64,000 nucleotides of DNA from Blastochloris viridis (GTDB taxonomy: Bacteria > Pseudomonadota > Alphaproteobacteria > Rhizobiales > Xanthobacteraceae), in contig NZ_CP012946.1 of NCBI RefSeq assembly GCF_001402875.1, positions 598,001 to 662,000 on the forward strand, written 5' to 3'. Made by a program: the position numbers and the translations under genes. The notes below the pieces were generated by a model, which was not told the DNA's origin, did no database searches, and saw only the letters and a list, made by a program, of their open reading frames with translations. Of this stretch, positions 8,676 to 18,017 are shown piece by piece; position 1 is the first letter of the stretch, and the number at the start of each line of letters is the position of its first letter.

Positions 8676-9841
8676 GGTGAAAAAAATCTAACTTAAGGAC
8701 AACCAAGCCATGACATCTGGTTTTCCGGTGGACAAGAGAAACCGCGGCGAAGGGAGAGGACACGGTCGCCGACCATGTGCAGGCCGCAGACCTGAGCCAG
8801 GAAAAGCCTCGGTTGGCGATTTCAACTCGGGAGGGACGATCCGGCCGATGGCGCCCACTATGAATTGTGTACGCGCGTTCTGCAACCGAGTTCGTGGTGT
8901 AGCGTCAGGTTGGCTGACCGGTTGAAGGCAGATTTGGCGAAAGAATTCGGGGACGATGGTGTGCCCTCTCAGCCGGTTTTGCCCGAAACCGCGCAATCGT
9001 CGGCGATTTTTTTGGAAAGCTGATGTAAAACTCAGGCTGGAGAGACCTGTTTCCGATGAAATTAGAAGTTTGGAATTCGGCAAAGCGGCATTGCCGAGTT
9101 TGCGGACGAAAAATGCTGCGGCACCAAAGCGATACAAACTAGAGTCGCGAAAATACACGCGAAAGGCGCACAAAGCCAAGGGCGCAACCGAATTCGGCCG
9201 CACCGCTGTCACCTGAACCGGTATGCGCTAGACGCATAAGTAAATTTTTTGACAAAACCGGTTTGAACGGAGATCTGGTGGAGAGATACCGCTTTTGGTG
9301 GCGGCTGAATTACCTGTCTGCCTCGCCGCATCGTTGCGGGTACCGGCGCTTCTGCGACATGAATGGGAATGACGGACGGCCGGGCGAGGGCGAATTCAAT
9401 GCAGCCAGTCACCGCTTCAGCTTAGTCGAACCGGACGTGTCAAAGTTCTAGCATCTGCAATCTGATTTGCCAGATTACCATATACCGGTGCGAAAAGCCT
9501 GCGAAGGCGAAAGCTCTTGTCGTGCGAGGCACCGCGGCCGGACGGCGTGATTGCAGCTGGATTTGAATTTCGCGGCCACGAATGCCTCCAGCGCCCGAAT
9601 CGCGCGCAGCCGACGGCGTTGCTGCTTGGCGCGACCGCGTGATTTGGCGGGAACGGCGTCCTCACGCCGCGATGAGCGCCAGAGGAGGGTGGCCAGCCGC
9701 CGCCCATTCTCCGCTCGCGCGGCTGACGAACTCCGCCCCAAACGCCGGCACCTCTGCTACAACGCGCGGCGCGCGAAACGTTGCCGCCCAAGCGGCGCAG
9801 CGCGGTTGCGCATGCCGTTGTCTATCAGGGAAATGCCCGCC
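8676..9841. other. Gene-less, lower-GC stretch
   Basis: About 1.17 kb between the DeoR-type gene and ubiE. Open frames exist on both strands, but none has recognisable family motifs, a good ribosome site and the codon bias of the neighbours. From about 8850 to 9480 the sequence is noticeably richer in A and T than the rest of the window. A TTGACA at 9249 follows TAAATTTT. mutM, which often lies next to ubiE in Alphaproteobacteria, is not here. I recognise no RNA gene. Confidence 0.4.
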
Positions 9842-10567
9842 ATGACCGACCCGCTGTCCGGCAGCTTCGGCACCGAAACCGTCTCGCCCGAGGAGAGGCG
9901 GGCGCTCATCCGCCGCGTGTTCGTCGAGGTGGCGCCGCGCTACGACGTGATGAACGACCTGATGAGCTTTGGCATCCACCGGCTGTGGAAGCGGCAGTTC
10001 GCAGCATTGGCGGCGCCGAAGCGAGGTGAGACGGTGGTCGACCTTGCCGGCGGCACTGGTGACGTTGCGCGGCTGATGGCCGGGTCGGGCGCGCGGGTGG
10101 TGGTGGTCGATCCGTCGACGGCGATGATGTGCGCCGGCCGGCGGCCGGACGACGCGCTGGAGTTTGTGGCGGGGGAGGGCGAGCGGCTGCCGTTCGGTGC
10201 CGGCACCATTGATTGCCTGACGATTTCGTTCGGCATTCGCAACGTCACCCATCTCGGCGAGGCCCTGACCGAAATCCATCGGGTGCTGAAGCCGGGCGGG
10301 CGGTTCCTGTGCCTGGAATTCTCCCGCCCCCACGCGATCATTCGCCCATTTTATCAGGCGTGGTCGTCGACCGCGATCCCGGCGCTGGGCGCGGCGATCG
10401 CCGGCAGCCCGAGCGCCTACCGCTACCTGATCGAGTCGATCCGCCGGTTCCCCGATCAGCCGGCGTTCGCGCATCTGATCGAACAGGCCGGGTTCGCCGA
10501 GGTGCGCTGGATAAATTTGTCGTTCGGCATCGCCGCGATCCACATTGCGACCAAACGCAACGCCTGA
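9842..10567 (+). CDS. ubiE: Demethylmenaquinone/ubiquinone C-methyltransferase UbiE (MenG)
   Basis: SAM-dependent methyltransferase that acts in both ubiquinone and menaquinone synthesis. It has 241 residues from MTDPLSGSFGTETV. The UbiE signature YDVMNDLMSFGIHRLWK is at about 34-50, the SAM-binding VVDLAGGTGD at 65-74, and the second signature VLKPGGRFLCLEFS is present. The frame is open far upstream, but similarity begins here and AGGGA lies about 10 bases before the ATG. menA on the opposite strand is next, so both quinones can be made: menaquinone fills QA of the viridis-type reaction centre and ubiquinone fills QB. Confidence 0.94.
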   Translation: MTDPLSGSFGTETVSPEERRALIRRVFVEVAPRYDVMNDLMSFGIHRLWKRQFAALAAPKRGETVVDLAGGTGDVARLMAGSGARVVVVDPSTAMMCAGRRPDDALEFVAGEGERLPFGAGTIDCLTISFGIRNVTHLGEALTEIHRVLKPGGRFLCLEFSRPHAIIRPFYQAWSSTAIPALGAAIAGSPSAYRYLIESIRRFPDQPAFAHLIEQAGFAEVRWINLSFGIAAIHIATKRNA

Positions 10568-10741
10568 CGCCTCACGCCGGGTCGGGACGCCGCAATTTGG
10601 TGGCGCCATCAGAGCCACGACGGTTCGAAGGCGGGCGGCGCGTTCGCGCGGGATGCCCGGCAGGTCATGTGAAACGGGCCGATCGGCCGGGGTTTCGTCG
10701 TCGGCTCGCCGAACAGCTCCGGCCGATCTTAGGCTTGGGTA

Positions 10742-11650
10742 TCAGACCGCGATCAGCAGCCCGCAGACCAGCAGCACGCCGAGCAGCACCTGGAACTGCG
10801 CGGTGCGCACCAGCACCTCGTTGAGGCCGGGCCCGACCGCCTCGGCGGCGATCCGGCGGCGCAGCGCGAGCGCGAGCGGCAGCGCCGCAAGCGTCGCCAG
10901 CGGTCCGAACGACAGCGAGGTGAGGGCGACCAGCACCCCGAACAGGCAGGCGCCGACCATGATCAGTCCGTAGAGGGACTGGGAGCGCTCAGGCCCGAGC
11001 AGAATGGCCAGGGTGCGGCGTCCGGAGGCGGCGTCGCCGACGCGGTCGCGGTGATTGTTGACCAGCAGCACCGCGGCAGCCGGCAGCCCGATCTGCAGGC
11101 CGCACATCAAGGCGGTCAGCGACCACGCCCCGGTCATCAGCCAATGGGTGCCGACAACCGCGGCGAGGCCGAAGAACGCCAGCACGAACACCTCGCCGAA
11201 CGGTGTGCCCGAGATCGGCCGCGGCCCGTTGGAATAGCCGAGCCCGGCCACCAGCGAGGCCGCCCCGATCACCAGCATCGGCACGCCGCCGAGCACGATG
11301 GCGAACAGCCCGGCCACCGCGGCGCAGCCGAAGGCGATATAGGCCATGCGCTTGACGTCGGCCGGCTTCATCAGGCCGCTGGCGGTGACGCGGGTGGGGC
11401 CGAGCCGGTCGGCGGTGTCGAGGCCGGACTCGCCGTCGCGCCAGTCGTTGAGCAGGTTGGTGCCGATCTGGATCGCCAGCGCCACCGCCAGCGCGATCAG
11501 AAACCCCAGCACGGCGAAGCGCCCGCTGCCGGCCACGGCGGAGGCGGCGCCGACCGCCACCGGCACGATCGCCATCGACAAGGTGCGTGGCCGAATGGCC
11601 ATCCACCAGATCGAGGCCGACGCTGCGCCGGTTCCTGTCGCCATCGCCAT
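10742..11650 (-). CDS. menA: 1,4-dihydroxy-2-naphthoate polyprenyltransferase MenA
   Basis: Membrane UbiA-superfamily enzyme that attaches the isoprenoid tail to 1,4-dihydroxy-2-naphthoate in menaquinone synthesis. It has 302 residues with about eight hydrophobic segments. The Asp-rich motif NLLNDWRDGESGLDTADR at about 65-82 and the opening MAIRPRTLSMAIVPVAVG are typical of MenA rather than UbiA or BchG. The second Asp-rich stretch is VNNHRDRVGDAASGRRTLA. The ATG at 11650 follows GGGAGTGAG. It converges on ubiE. Menaquinone is the QA quinone in Blastochloris, so this gene feeds the reaction centre encoded at the other end of the window. Confidence 0.9.
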   Translation of the reverse strand: MAMATGTGAASASIWWMAIRPRTLSMAIVPVAVGAASAVAGSGRFAVLGFLIALAVALAIQIGTNLLNDWRDGESGLDTADRLGPTRVTASGLMKPADVKRMAYIAFGCAAVAGLFAIVLGGVPMLVIGAASLVAGLGYSNGPRPISGTPFGEVFVLAFFGLAAVVGTHWLMTGAWSLTALMCGLQIGLPAAAVLLVNNHRDRVGDAASGRRTLAILLGPERSQSLYGLIMVGACLFGVLVALTSLSFGPLATLAALPLALALRRRIAAEAVGPGLNEVLVRTAQFQVLLGVLLVCGLLIAV

Positions 11651-11895
11651 CAGATCTCACTCCCGAACCGCGGCCGTCCGCACTGCGCGGGCGGGTGCCG
11701 AAGCCGCGGCGCCGGTTGGGCCGGGCGACGGCGCCCCACTCTTGGCCCGAAGATCGCGGCGTGATCAGGGCCTGCCGCATCGAAAAGCCGATTCAATCGC
11801 GCAATTTCGACCAATGAACGACATGTCGACCGGCTGCCGCCCCGTTGCGGCCTGCCTGCCCGCGGCGCGGCGCAGGCGGCCGCGACGGATCGGCG

Positions 11896-13086
11896 TTACG
11901 GCCGGACGACGCCGAGCAGGTGGGCGATGTCCTTGAACAGGATCTTCATGTGGGCCGCCGGCTTCTTGCGGACCAACTCCTTGTTCATATAGGCGTCCCA
12001 GGTCAGTTTCTGGACGTCCTTGTCGCGGCAGATCGAGACGAAGCGCTCGCGCCGTTTGTCGTTGGTGTAGAAGAACCGCTGCAGCAGGCCGAGGATCCAG
12101 AACACCCGGCCGTGGTCCTTCATGAAGCGCTTCCTGGCAGTGGCGAGCGCGCGGACGTCGCCGGTGGCCAGGAACTTCTCGACCGCTTCGGCGGCGAGGC
12201 GGCCGCCAGTCAGGGCGTAGAAGATGCCCTCGCCGGAGGCGGGCGCCACCACGCCGGAGGCATCGCCCGCCAGCACCACGTCGCGGCCGTTGTCCCACAC
12301 CTTCAGCGGGTGCAGCGGGATCGGCGCGCCCTCGTGGCGGATCATCTCGCAGCCCTCGAGCCCGGCGCGCTGGCGCAGCAACTGGGTCGCCTCGCGCAGC
12401 GCGAAGCCCTTGTGGGCGGAGCCGACGCCGATACTGACGGTCGGGCCGTGCGGGAACACCCAGCCGTAGAAGTCCGGCGAGACATCGCCCTGGTAATAGA
12501 CGTCGCAGCGCCTGGGGTCGTAGGTGCCGGTGCCCTGCGCCGGGGCGCGGACGATCTCATGATAGGCGAACACGTACGGCACCTTGTCGGCGTTCGGCAC
12601 GGTCTGGCGCGCCACTTCCGAGCGGGCGCCGTCGGCGCCGATCACGGCGTGAGCGCGCACGGTGGCCAGCTCGCCGCCGCCCTTGGGCAGGTAGCGCACC
12701 AGCGCGACGCCGTCGCTGTCGCGGTCGAGCCGCTCGAACGAGCCGGCCCGGCGGGTGGCGCCGGCCTTGGCGGCGCGCTCGCGCAGCCACTCATCGAAGG
12801 TCTCGCGATCGACCATGCCGACATAGCCGTCCTCGATCGGCATATCGACCTCTTTGTTCGAGGGCGACACCATCCGCGCCGCGGTCACCTTGGCGACGAG
12901 CTGCGATTCCGGAATGTCGAAATCGCGCATCGCCCGCGGCGGAATCGCACCGCCGCACGGCTTGATGCGGCCTGCCCTGTCCAACAGCAGGACAGAGTGG
13001 CCGCGCCGGGCGAGATCGGTTGCCGCAGTGGCGCCGGCAGGACCGCCGCCGACCACCACGACGTCGAAGGTTTCGTGCCCGCTCAT
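11896..13086 (-). CDS. bchP: Geranylgeranyl diphosphate/geranylgeranyl-bacteriochlorophyll reductase
   Basis: FAD enzyme that reduces three double bonds of the geranylgeranyl tail of bacteriochlorophyll to phytyl. It has 396 residues. The N-terminal Rossmann motif VVVVGGGPAGATAATDLA lies at about 9-26, then RIKPCGGAIPPRA (substrate region) and GADGARSEVARQTVP, followed by the second FAD motif VVLAGDASGVVAPASGEGI. It is the last gene of the minus-strand set bchG-pucC-like-bchP, starting three bases after the transporter stop, so the three are surely co-transcribed. A paralogous reductase makes 1,2-dihydrocarotenoids in green sulfur bacteria, but only one copy is in this window and it looks like genuine BchP. 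Confidence 0.95.
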   Translation of the reverse strand: MSGHETFDVVVVGGGPAGATAATDLARRGHSVLLLDRAGRIKPCGGAIPPRAMRDFDIPESQLVAKVTAARMVSPSNKEVDMPIEDGYVGMVDRETFDEWLRERAAKAGATRRAGSFERLDRDSDGVALVRYLPKGGGELATVRAHAVIGADGARSEVARQTVPNADKVPYVFAYHEIVRAPAQGTGTYDPRRCDVYYQGDVSPDFYGWVFPHGPTVSIGVGSAHKGFALREATQLLRQRAGLEGCEMIRHEGAPIPLHPLKVWDNGRDVVLAGDASGVVAPASGEGIFYALTGGRLAAEAVEKFLATGDVRALATARKRFMKDHGRVFWILGLLQRFFYTNDKRRERFVSICRDKDVQKLTWDAYMNKELVRKKPAAHMKILFKDIAHLLGVVRP

Positions 13087-13089
13087 GGC

Positions 13090-14442
13090 TCATCCCCTCC
13101 CTGTGCCGGCGGCGAAACCCTCTTCGACCGTCCGGGTCCGGTCGCGTTCGACCGGTTGTTCAAGACCGTGAATCTGCAGCGCAAGGACGGCAGATATGAC
13201 GAACAGCAGTGCTTCGGTGGCAAACACGCCGGTATAGGCAATCACCGGCTCACCCACGAAGTAGCGAACCATGTCGACGGCGACGGTGCCGGCGAAGCCG
13301 CCGAGCCCGAACGCCACCGCCTGCGAGGCGCCCCACATGCCCATGCGCACGCCCTCGCGGGAGGCGCGGCCCTGGCCGGCAAGGCCCATCATCGAGGTGA
13401 TGGCGGCGCCAGCAAAGGCGCCATTGGCCGCACCGAGTACGAACACCGAGGCGTTGAGCGGCCACACCGGGCCGACGGCGCCGGCAACCACCAGGCTCGC
13501 CAGCGCCATCGCAGAAACGAGGCAGCCGCCAATCACCCACTGGCGCATCGAGCCGGCCCAGCCGCGGCACAGCGAGGATCCAGCGATCGCGACCACGATC
13601 AGGCCGGTCAGCACGCCGCTGTGCTGGAGGCCGGACAGTTTGGTCGACTCACCCGGCGTCAGGCCGAACACGGCGCCGGCGAACGGCTCCAGGATCAGGT
13701 CCTGGGCGCTGTAGGCCAGCATCGACATGAACAGGAAAATGGTGAAGCGGCGAGCCTCGGGCTCCGCCCACACCTCGGCAAGCGCGACGCGGAACGGCGG
13801 CTTGGCGGCAGCGGCCTCGGCCGGCTGATGGGTCGCGCTGGCGCGGCCCTCGACGCCCCACACCGCCACCACGGCGAGCAGGAAGGCGGCCACCGCCACG
13901 CCGGAGGTCACCGCGACCAGCCGGGCCGGCGAGAACGGGTCGAGCAGATGGCCGGCGATGCCCGCGGTCACCGCGAAGCCGGCGATCATCATGATCCACA
14001 CGATGGTGGCGGCCGGGGCGCGGCGCGGCGCGGCGACGCGCTTGGCCAGCAGCACCAACAGCGAGGTGCCGGCGGCGCCGACACCGATGCCGATCAGGGT
14101 GAAGGACAGCGCCGCCAGAATGGCGCCGGCGGCGAAATCGGTCGCCATCCACGCCGTTGCCAGCGCGGCGCCGATGCCGCCGGTCGCGAGCACCGCCATG
14201 CCGCCGACGATCCAGGGCGTGCGCCGCCCGCCGACGTCGGAGCCGTAGCCCCAGCGCGGCCGCAGCATCTGCAACGCGTAATGCCACGTGACCAGCGCAC
14301 CGGGAATCATCGCCGGCAACGCCAGCTCGACCACCATCACCCGGTTCATGGTCGACGTGGTGAGAACGACGACGGCGCCGAGCGCGGTCTGGACCAGACC
14401 GAGGCGGATGATGCCGAACCAGCCGAGCGGGGTCTGCGTCAT
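13090..14442 (-). CDS. PucC-like (BCH2 family) MFS protein of the bchG-bchP operon
   Basis: Product of 450 residues with about twelve membrane segments. It resembles the PucC/LhaA/Orf428 family, thought to aid light-harvesting assembly or pigment delivery. Family features include STMNRVMVVELALPAMIPG near the N-terminus and the mid-protein AQDLILEPFAGAVFGLTPGEST. Orf428 homologues occur between bchG and bchP in many purple bacteria, exactly as here. The start overlaps the bchG stop as ATGA, so translation is coupled. A second family member, LhaA, lies at 26.9 kb. Its precise function is not established. Confidence 0.9.
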   Translation of the reverse strand: MTQTPLGWFGIIRLGLVQTALGAVVVLTTSTMNRVMVVELALPAMIPGALVTWHYALQMLRPRWGYGSDVGGRRTPWIVGGMAVLATGGIGAALATAWMATDFAAGAILAALSFTLIGIGVGAAGTSLLVLLAKRVAAPRRAPAATIVWIMMIAGFAVTAGIAGHLLDPFSPARLVAVTSGVAVAAFLLAVVAVWGVEGRASATHQPAEAAAAKPPFRVALAEVWAEPEARRFTIFLFMSMLAYSAQDLILEPFAGAVFGLTPGESTKLSGLQHSGVLTGLIVVAIAGSSLCRGWAGSMRQWVIGGCLVSAMALASLVVAGAVGPVWPLNASVFVLGAANGAFAGAAITSMMGLAGQGRASREGVRMGMWGASQAVAFGLGGFAGTVAVDMVRYFVGEPVIAYTGVFATEALLFVISAVLALQIHGLEQPVERDRTRTVEEGFAAGTGRG

Positions 14443-15332
14443 GCCCCACCCGCACCGAGAGCAAACGCGGACGTCAGCATGCCGAGCACGTAAAGCGTTG
14501 TTCCGGTGGCGTTATACCAGGCGGCTTTGCCTTTGGGATCCTTGAGCAGCGACACCATCAGCACGAACTGCGCAGCGAGCAGGCCGCCGACGATCAGGGC
14601 GTGAACCGGCCGGTCCCAATAGGCCAGCAGCCCGATCACCACCATCTGGGGCACCGCCATCACCACGCAGGCGAGCTTGGCGGCGAAGTCCTCGCCCAGC
14701 ATCACCGGCAGCGAGCGGACGCCGAGCTTGCGGTCGCCCTCCACCGCCTTGAAATCGTTGGTGGTCATGATGCCGTGGGCGCCGACGCTGTAGAGAAAGG
14801 CCACCAGGATGATGCGCCAGTCCGGCATCACCGCTGCCATCACCGCCGCCCCGGTGAACCAGGGCAGCCCCTCGTAGCTCAACGCCACGGCGCTGTTGCC
14901 GAACCAGCCGTTCTGCTTCAGCCGGATCGGCGGCGCGCTGTAGAGCCACGCCAGCACCAGCCCGACGATGGCGGCGCCCAGCACCCACGACCCGAGCGTA
15001 GCGGCGACCGCCAGCGACAGCGCGGTGCCGATCATGGCGATGTAGAGGCCCCAGCGGCCGGGAATGCGGCCGGATGGAATCGGGCGGTTGGGCTCGTTGA
15101 TGGCATCGACGTGGCGGTCGAACCAATCGTTGATCGCCTGGCTGGTGGCACACACCAGCGGCCCGGCGAGCACGATGCCGGCGACGATCACCGGCCAGCG
15201 TTCGGACGCCGGCAAACCGGAGGAAACCACGCCACAGCCGAACGCCCACATGGGCGCAAACCATGTGATCGGCTTGAGCAGCTCAAGAACCGCGGCAAGG
15301 GTCGGACGTTGCATGGCGCGGACACTATTCAT
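14439..15332 (-). CDS. bchG: Bacteriochlorophyll synthase (polyprenyltransferase)
   Basis: UbiA-superfamily membrane enzyme that esterifies bacteriochlorophyllide with geranylgeranyl diphosphate. It has 297 residues with eight or nine hydrophobic segments. The key motif NDWFDRHVDAINEPNRPIPS is at about residues 68-87, and KPITWFAPMWAFGCGVVSSG near the N-terminus is characteristic of BchG/ChlG. The frame is open to a TTG at 15350, but the ATG at 15332 is the better start. In a bacteriochlorophyll b organism the substrate would be bacteriochlorophyllide b. It heads the bchG-pucC-like-bchP set. A PpsR-like site lies directly upstream. Confidence 0.94.
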   Translation of the reverse strand: MNSVRAMQRPTLAAVLELLKPITWFAPMWAFGCGVVSSGLPASERWPVIVAGIVLAGPLVCATSQAINDWFDRHVDAINEPNRPIPSGRIPGRWGLYIAMIGTALSLAVAATLGSWVLGAAIVGLVLAWLYSAPPIRLKQNGWFGNSAVALSYEGLPWFTGAAVMAAVMPDWRIILVAFLYSVGAHGIMTTNDFKAVEGDRKLGVRSLPVMLGEDFAAKLACVVMAVPQMVVIGLLAYWDRPVHALIVGGLLAAQFVLMVSLLKDPKGKAAWYNATGTTLYVLGMLTSAFALGAGGA

Positions 15333-15344
15333 GACACTTCGGCC

Positions 15345-15362
15345 CGTCAATTGAACCTGACA
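15345..15362 (-). promoter_or_regulatory. Possible PpsR site upstream of bchG
   Basis: CGTC-N10-GACA on the plus strand (TGTC-N10-GACG on the minus strand) differs from the PpsR/CrtJ palindrome TGTC-N10-GACA by one base. It begins 13 bases before the bchG ATG. No well-placed -35/-10 pair accompanies it, so the call is tentative. Confidence 0.4.
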
Positions 15363-15460
15363 GTCGAAATGCCCTCGTGCCAGCCCGGATGGACAGTCAT
15401 CGAAATGGCGTGGGTGGAACGACGTTGGCGGGTCGGTTTTCCCGAGTCAGCGCGGCCGGG

Positions 15461-16912
15461 TCAGCTTTCTTCGGCGTCCTCGGCCTCGTCGGGGCCGAGA
15501 TCGCCCATGCCGAACCGGCGCAGCTTGGCATAAAGGCTCTGGCGGCTGAGGCCGAGCATCTGCGCCGCCGAGGCGCGGTTGTCGCCGGTGTGGGTGAGGG
15601 CAGCCTGAATGCACAGCCGCTCGATCACATCGGTGGTTTCCCGGACCAGCTCCTTGAGCGACACCCGGCCGACCAATCCGGTCAACTGCTCGACCGAGCG
15701 CGGCAACTGTTTCTCGCCGGTGGGCTCGACCGTCTCGCGGTGGCGGGCGTGGCGGATGACGAAGCCGTCGCACGGCTGCTCACCGTTGATCACCGCCACG
15801 GCCGAGATTTCGACCTCCTCGATCGAGCCGAACTCGCCGTGCACGACGGTCGAGAAGTTCCGCACCGAGCCGTATTCGCGCAGGTTCGCCACCAGGACAC
15901 TGAAGTCGACGGCGTTGCGGCCGAGCCAGCGGTCGAGCGGTTCGCCGCGGGCCTGCTCCTCGGTGGCGAGTTGCGCCATGTCAAGAAAGGCCGGGTTGAC
16001 GTCGAGCACTGTGTGGTCGGGGCCGGTGACCACCAGCGCGTCCGGCATCGAGTCGACCACCTTGAGCAGCTTGGATTTGGCGCGCGGCAGCACGCCGCTC
16101 GGCTCATTGTGGAGCGAGGCCAGCCGGAGCAGGAAGTGAGAGGCGTTTTCCTGCCGGAAGATCGAGGCCGACACTGAGAATTCCTGCTCGCCGTTGGCAA
16201 GGCGGGCGCGCACGTCATCGGCCCAGCCGGCGCCGCGCACTGCCACCAGCAGGTTCTGCACCGCACTCGCGCCGCTGTCGGCGAACAGTTCGGTGATCGG
16301 CTTGCCCACCAGCCGGCCGGCCGGCATGCCGAGCAGCTGCGCGGCCGAGGGGTTGGCCTCGACGATCTTCTGAGTGGAGACGTCGACGATCAGCACCGCC
16401 TCGGCGGCGAGGTGGAACAACAGGCGGTAACGGGTTTCGGCGTGGCGGAGCCGGGCATATTCCCGCTCCATTGACTGCTGGGCGGCGATCAGGCGCTGCT
16501 GCAGGTTGGCGATGGCGCGCAGATCGCGCCCGATCGCGACCACCCGGCCATTGTCGCCGAGGCGGACGGCCGAATAGCGCACCAGGAGCGTGCCGCCGCG
16601 CGGGGCGGCGTGGCTGATCTCGCGCCAGCGAGGCGTGCCGCTGTCTGCGGCTTCCTTCAGCAGCTGCTCGACCTTGGTCCGGCTCTCCACCGTGACGGTG
16701 TCGACCCAGCGTTGGCCCTGCCACGGGCCGAATCCACCCTTCTGCAGGTCTTCGCTGCCGAAGGCGACATCCTGGATGACCCCGTCCTGATCGAGGATCA
16801 GCGCAATGTCTGCCGCGGCCGCGATCAATTTGGCCGCGTCCAGCGTGTCGAGCTCGCCGAGCGACTGTTCAGGAGTTTTAAAGCGCGATACCGGGGTCAA
16901 GTGACCAATCAA
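15461..16912 (-). CDS. ppsR: Photosynthesis-gene repressor PpsR (CrtJ)
   Basis: PAS-domain transcription factor that represses bch, crt and puf/puc genes under oxygen. It has 483 residues. An N-terminal PAS-like region (about 25-130) is followed by two more PAS domains (about 160-260 and 280-390). The C-terminal Fis-type HTH is NRASAAQMLGLSRQSLYAKLRR (two pieces of the 434-467 region). Only two cysteines are present, at about 381 and 434; the latter is in the HTH region. The start is uncertain: no ATG lies near the conserved beginning and a TTG at 16912 is used, with another TTG at 16900. ppaA lies 22 bases upstream on the same strand. Confidence 0.93.
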   Translation of the reverse strand: MIGHLTPVSRFKTPEQSLGELDTLDAAKLIAAAADIALILDQDGVIQDVAFGSEDLQKGGFGPWQGQRWVDTVTVESRTKVEQLLKEAADSGTPRWREISHAAPRGGTLLVRYSAVRLGDNGRVVAIGRDLRAIANLQQRLIAAQQSMEREYARLRHAETRYRLLFHLAAEAVLIVDVSTQKIVEANPSAAQLLGMPAGRLVGKPITELFADSGASAVQNLLVAVRGAGWADDVRARLANGEQEFSVSASIFRQENASHFLLRLASLHNEPSGVLPRAKSKLLKVVDSMPDALVVTGPDHTVLDVNPAFLDMAQLATEEQARGEPLDRWLGRNAVDFSVLVANLREYGSVRNFSTVVHGEFGSIEEVEISAVAVINGEQPCDGFVIRHARHRETVEPTGEKQLPRSVEQLTGLVGRVSLKELVRETTDVIERLCIQAALTHTGDNRASAAQMLGLSRQSLYAKLRRFGMGDLGPDEAEDAEES

Positions 16913-16934
16913 CGTCCCTGTTGCCGCGTGCGTC

Positions 16935-17831
16935 CTAGCACCGTCGCGCCATCAGACCGAGCAGACTCTGAGCTTGCAGAATTGCTTGGCGTCCGTCCAC
17001 AGCAATCGCATCGGCCCCGATCTGGGTGACCCATTCGGGGTGATCGACGAACATCGGGCCGCCGACCATCACGCCAACGGCGCGATTGCAGGAGGCCCGC
17101 CGGATCGCGCCAACCATGGAGGCCACCTGATCAAGTGGGGTGTTGCAGTTGACGGTCAAGCCGACGAGGTCGAACCATTCGCGGCGCACGATCGAAACCA
17201 GCTCGTTCACCGAGCCGGGGTTGCCACTCCACACGTCCCAGCCGGCCCGGCGGAAGAACTCTTCGGCGATGCGGACGCCGAAGGCGTGCTGCAGTTCGAA
17301 GGTGCAGGGCTCGCCGGGCAGCGGCGCCCACAGCACGCGGCGGCCGTGCTCGTGGTGCTCGACCTCGGTCTCGAACGCCGGGCCGTATTCCCGCAGAAGC
17401 TGCTGAAGGTGGCACAGCCCGACCGTCACGTCGGTCGAATCGCACAGGTCGACCTGCCACAGGTCCTCAAGCAGGCGGGCGGTGGGGGCCAGCAGGTCGA
17501 GGAACAGCGTCTCCAGCGACATGCCGACGGACCGCAGCTTCTCAATGTACTGGGAGGCATCGGCAATGTCGTGCGACATCACGAGGCGGGCGAACTCCGC
17601 CACCTCGTCGGTGTTGAGCGCCGGCCGTTCGTCGTCGTCCGCCGGCGTCAGCGCCGGCTCGACCCGATGCACCAGCATCAGGCGCGGAATGATCTCACCC
17701 TCGATGGTGCGGGTAAGCTCGGTGTCGATCGGGGAGCCGTCGGCTTTCTCGAACAGGGCAGCAACGCCCCTATCCGTGTCGTCCCCAAGGGTATCGGTTC
17801 GCGTCGTCGCAAGCGGCATCACGCCAGCCAT
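16935..17831 (-). CDS. ppaA: PpaA/AerR-type cobalamin-binding antirepressor
   Basis: Modulator that partners PpsR/CrtJ; in Rhodobacter its homologues bind adenosyl- or hydroxocobalamin and adjust repression in response to light. It has 298 residues from MAGVMPLATTR. The N-terminal helical region includes VAEFARLVMSHDIADA. The C-terminal B12-binding fold contains LQHAFGVRIAEEFFRRAGW, LVGLTVNCNTPLDQV and GVMVGGPMFVDHPE. The frame extends to 18131, but those residues are unlike the family and overlap the bchF promoter. It is upstream of ppsR and divergent from bchF, the standard arrangement of this pair. Confidence 0.88.
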   Translation of the reverse strand: MAGVMPLATTRTDTLGDDTDRGVAALFEKADGSPIDTELTRTIEGEIIPRLMLVHRVEPALTPADDDERPALNTDEVAEFARLVMSHDIADASQYIEKLRSVGMSLETLFLDLLAPTARLLEDLWQVDLCDSTDVTVGLCHLQQLLREYGPAFETEVEHHEHGRRVLWAPLPGEPCTFELQHAFGVRIAEEFFRRAGWDVWSGNPGSVNELVSIVRREWFDLVGLTVNCNTPLDQVASMVGAIRRASCNRAVGVMVGGPMFVDHPEWVTQIGADAIAVDGRQAILQAQSLLGLMARRC

Positions 17832-18017
17832 GGGTGTCCCCAGCACTTGCCGTGTTACGATTATCGGTTGCAGTTTGCAGCCAAAGGGACGAAGGCGACC
17901 GCGGTCCTCCCCGCCCTCTTCCCCTCTTTTTTTCCAGTTAAGTACATTTCCGGTCTGCATTCGATCAGGGCCTCCGCGTATTCGACTCCGCAGCCGGGCG
18001 CCGTAAAGTCGCATTGA

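Noticed and set aside
8688..9212. A 174-codon minus-strand frame upstream of the DeoR-type gene
   Set aside because: Its composition differs from the neighbouring genes, it has no recognisable motif or ribosome site, and it overlaps other equally weak frames.
11845..14493. An 882-codon plus-strand frame over bchP and the PucC-like gene
   Set aside because: It spans two well-supported minus-strand genes and gives a His/Arg/Gly-rich, motif-free product.
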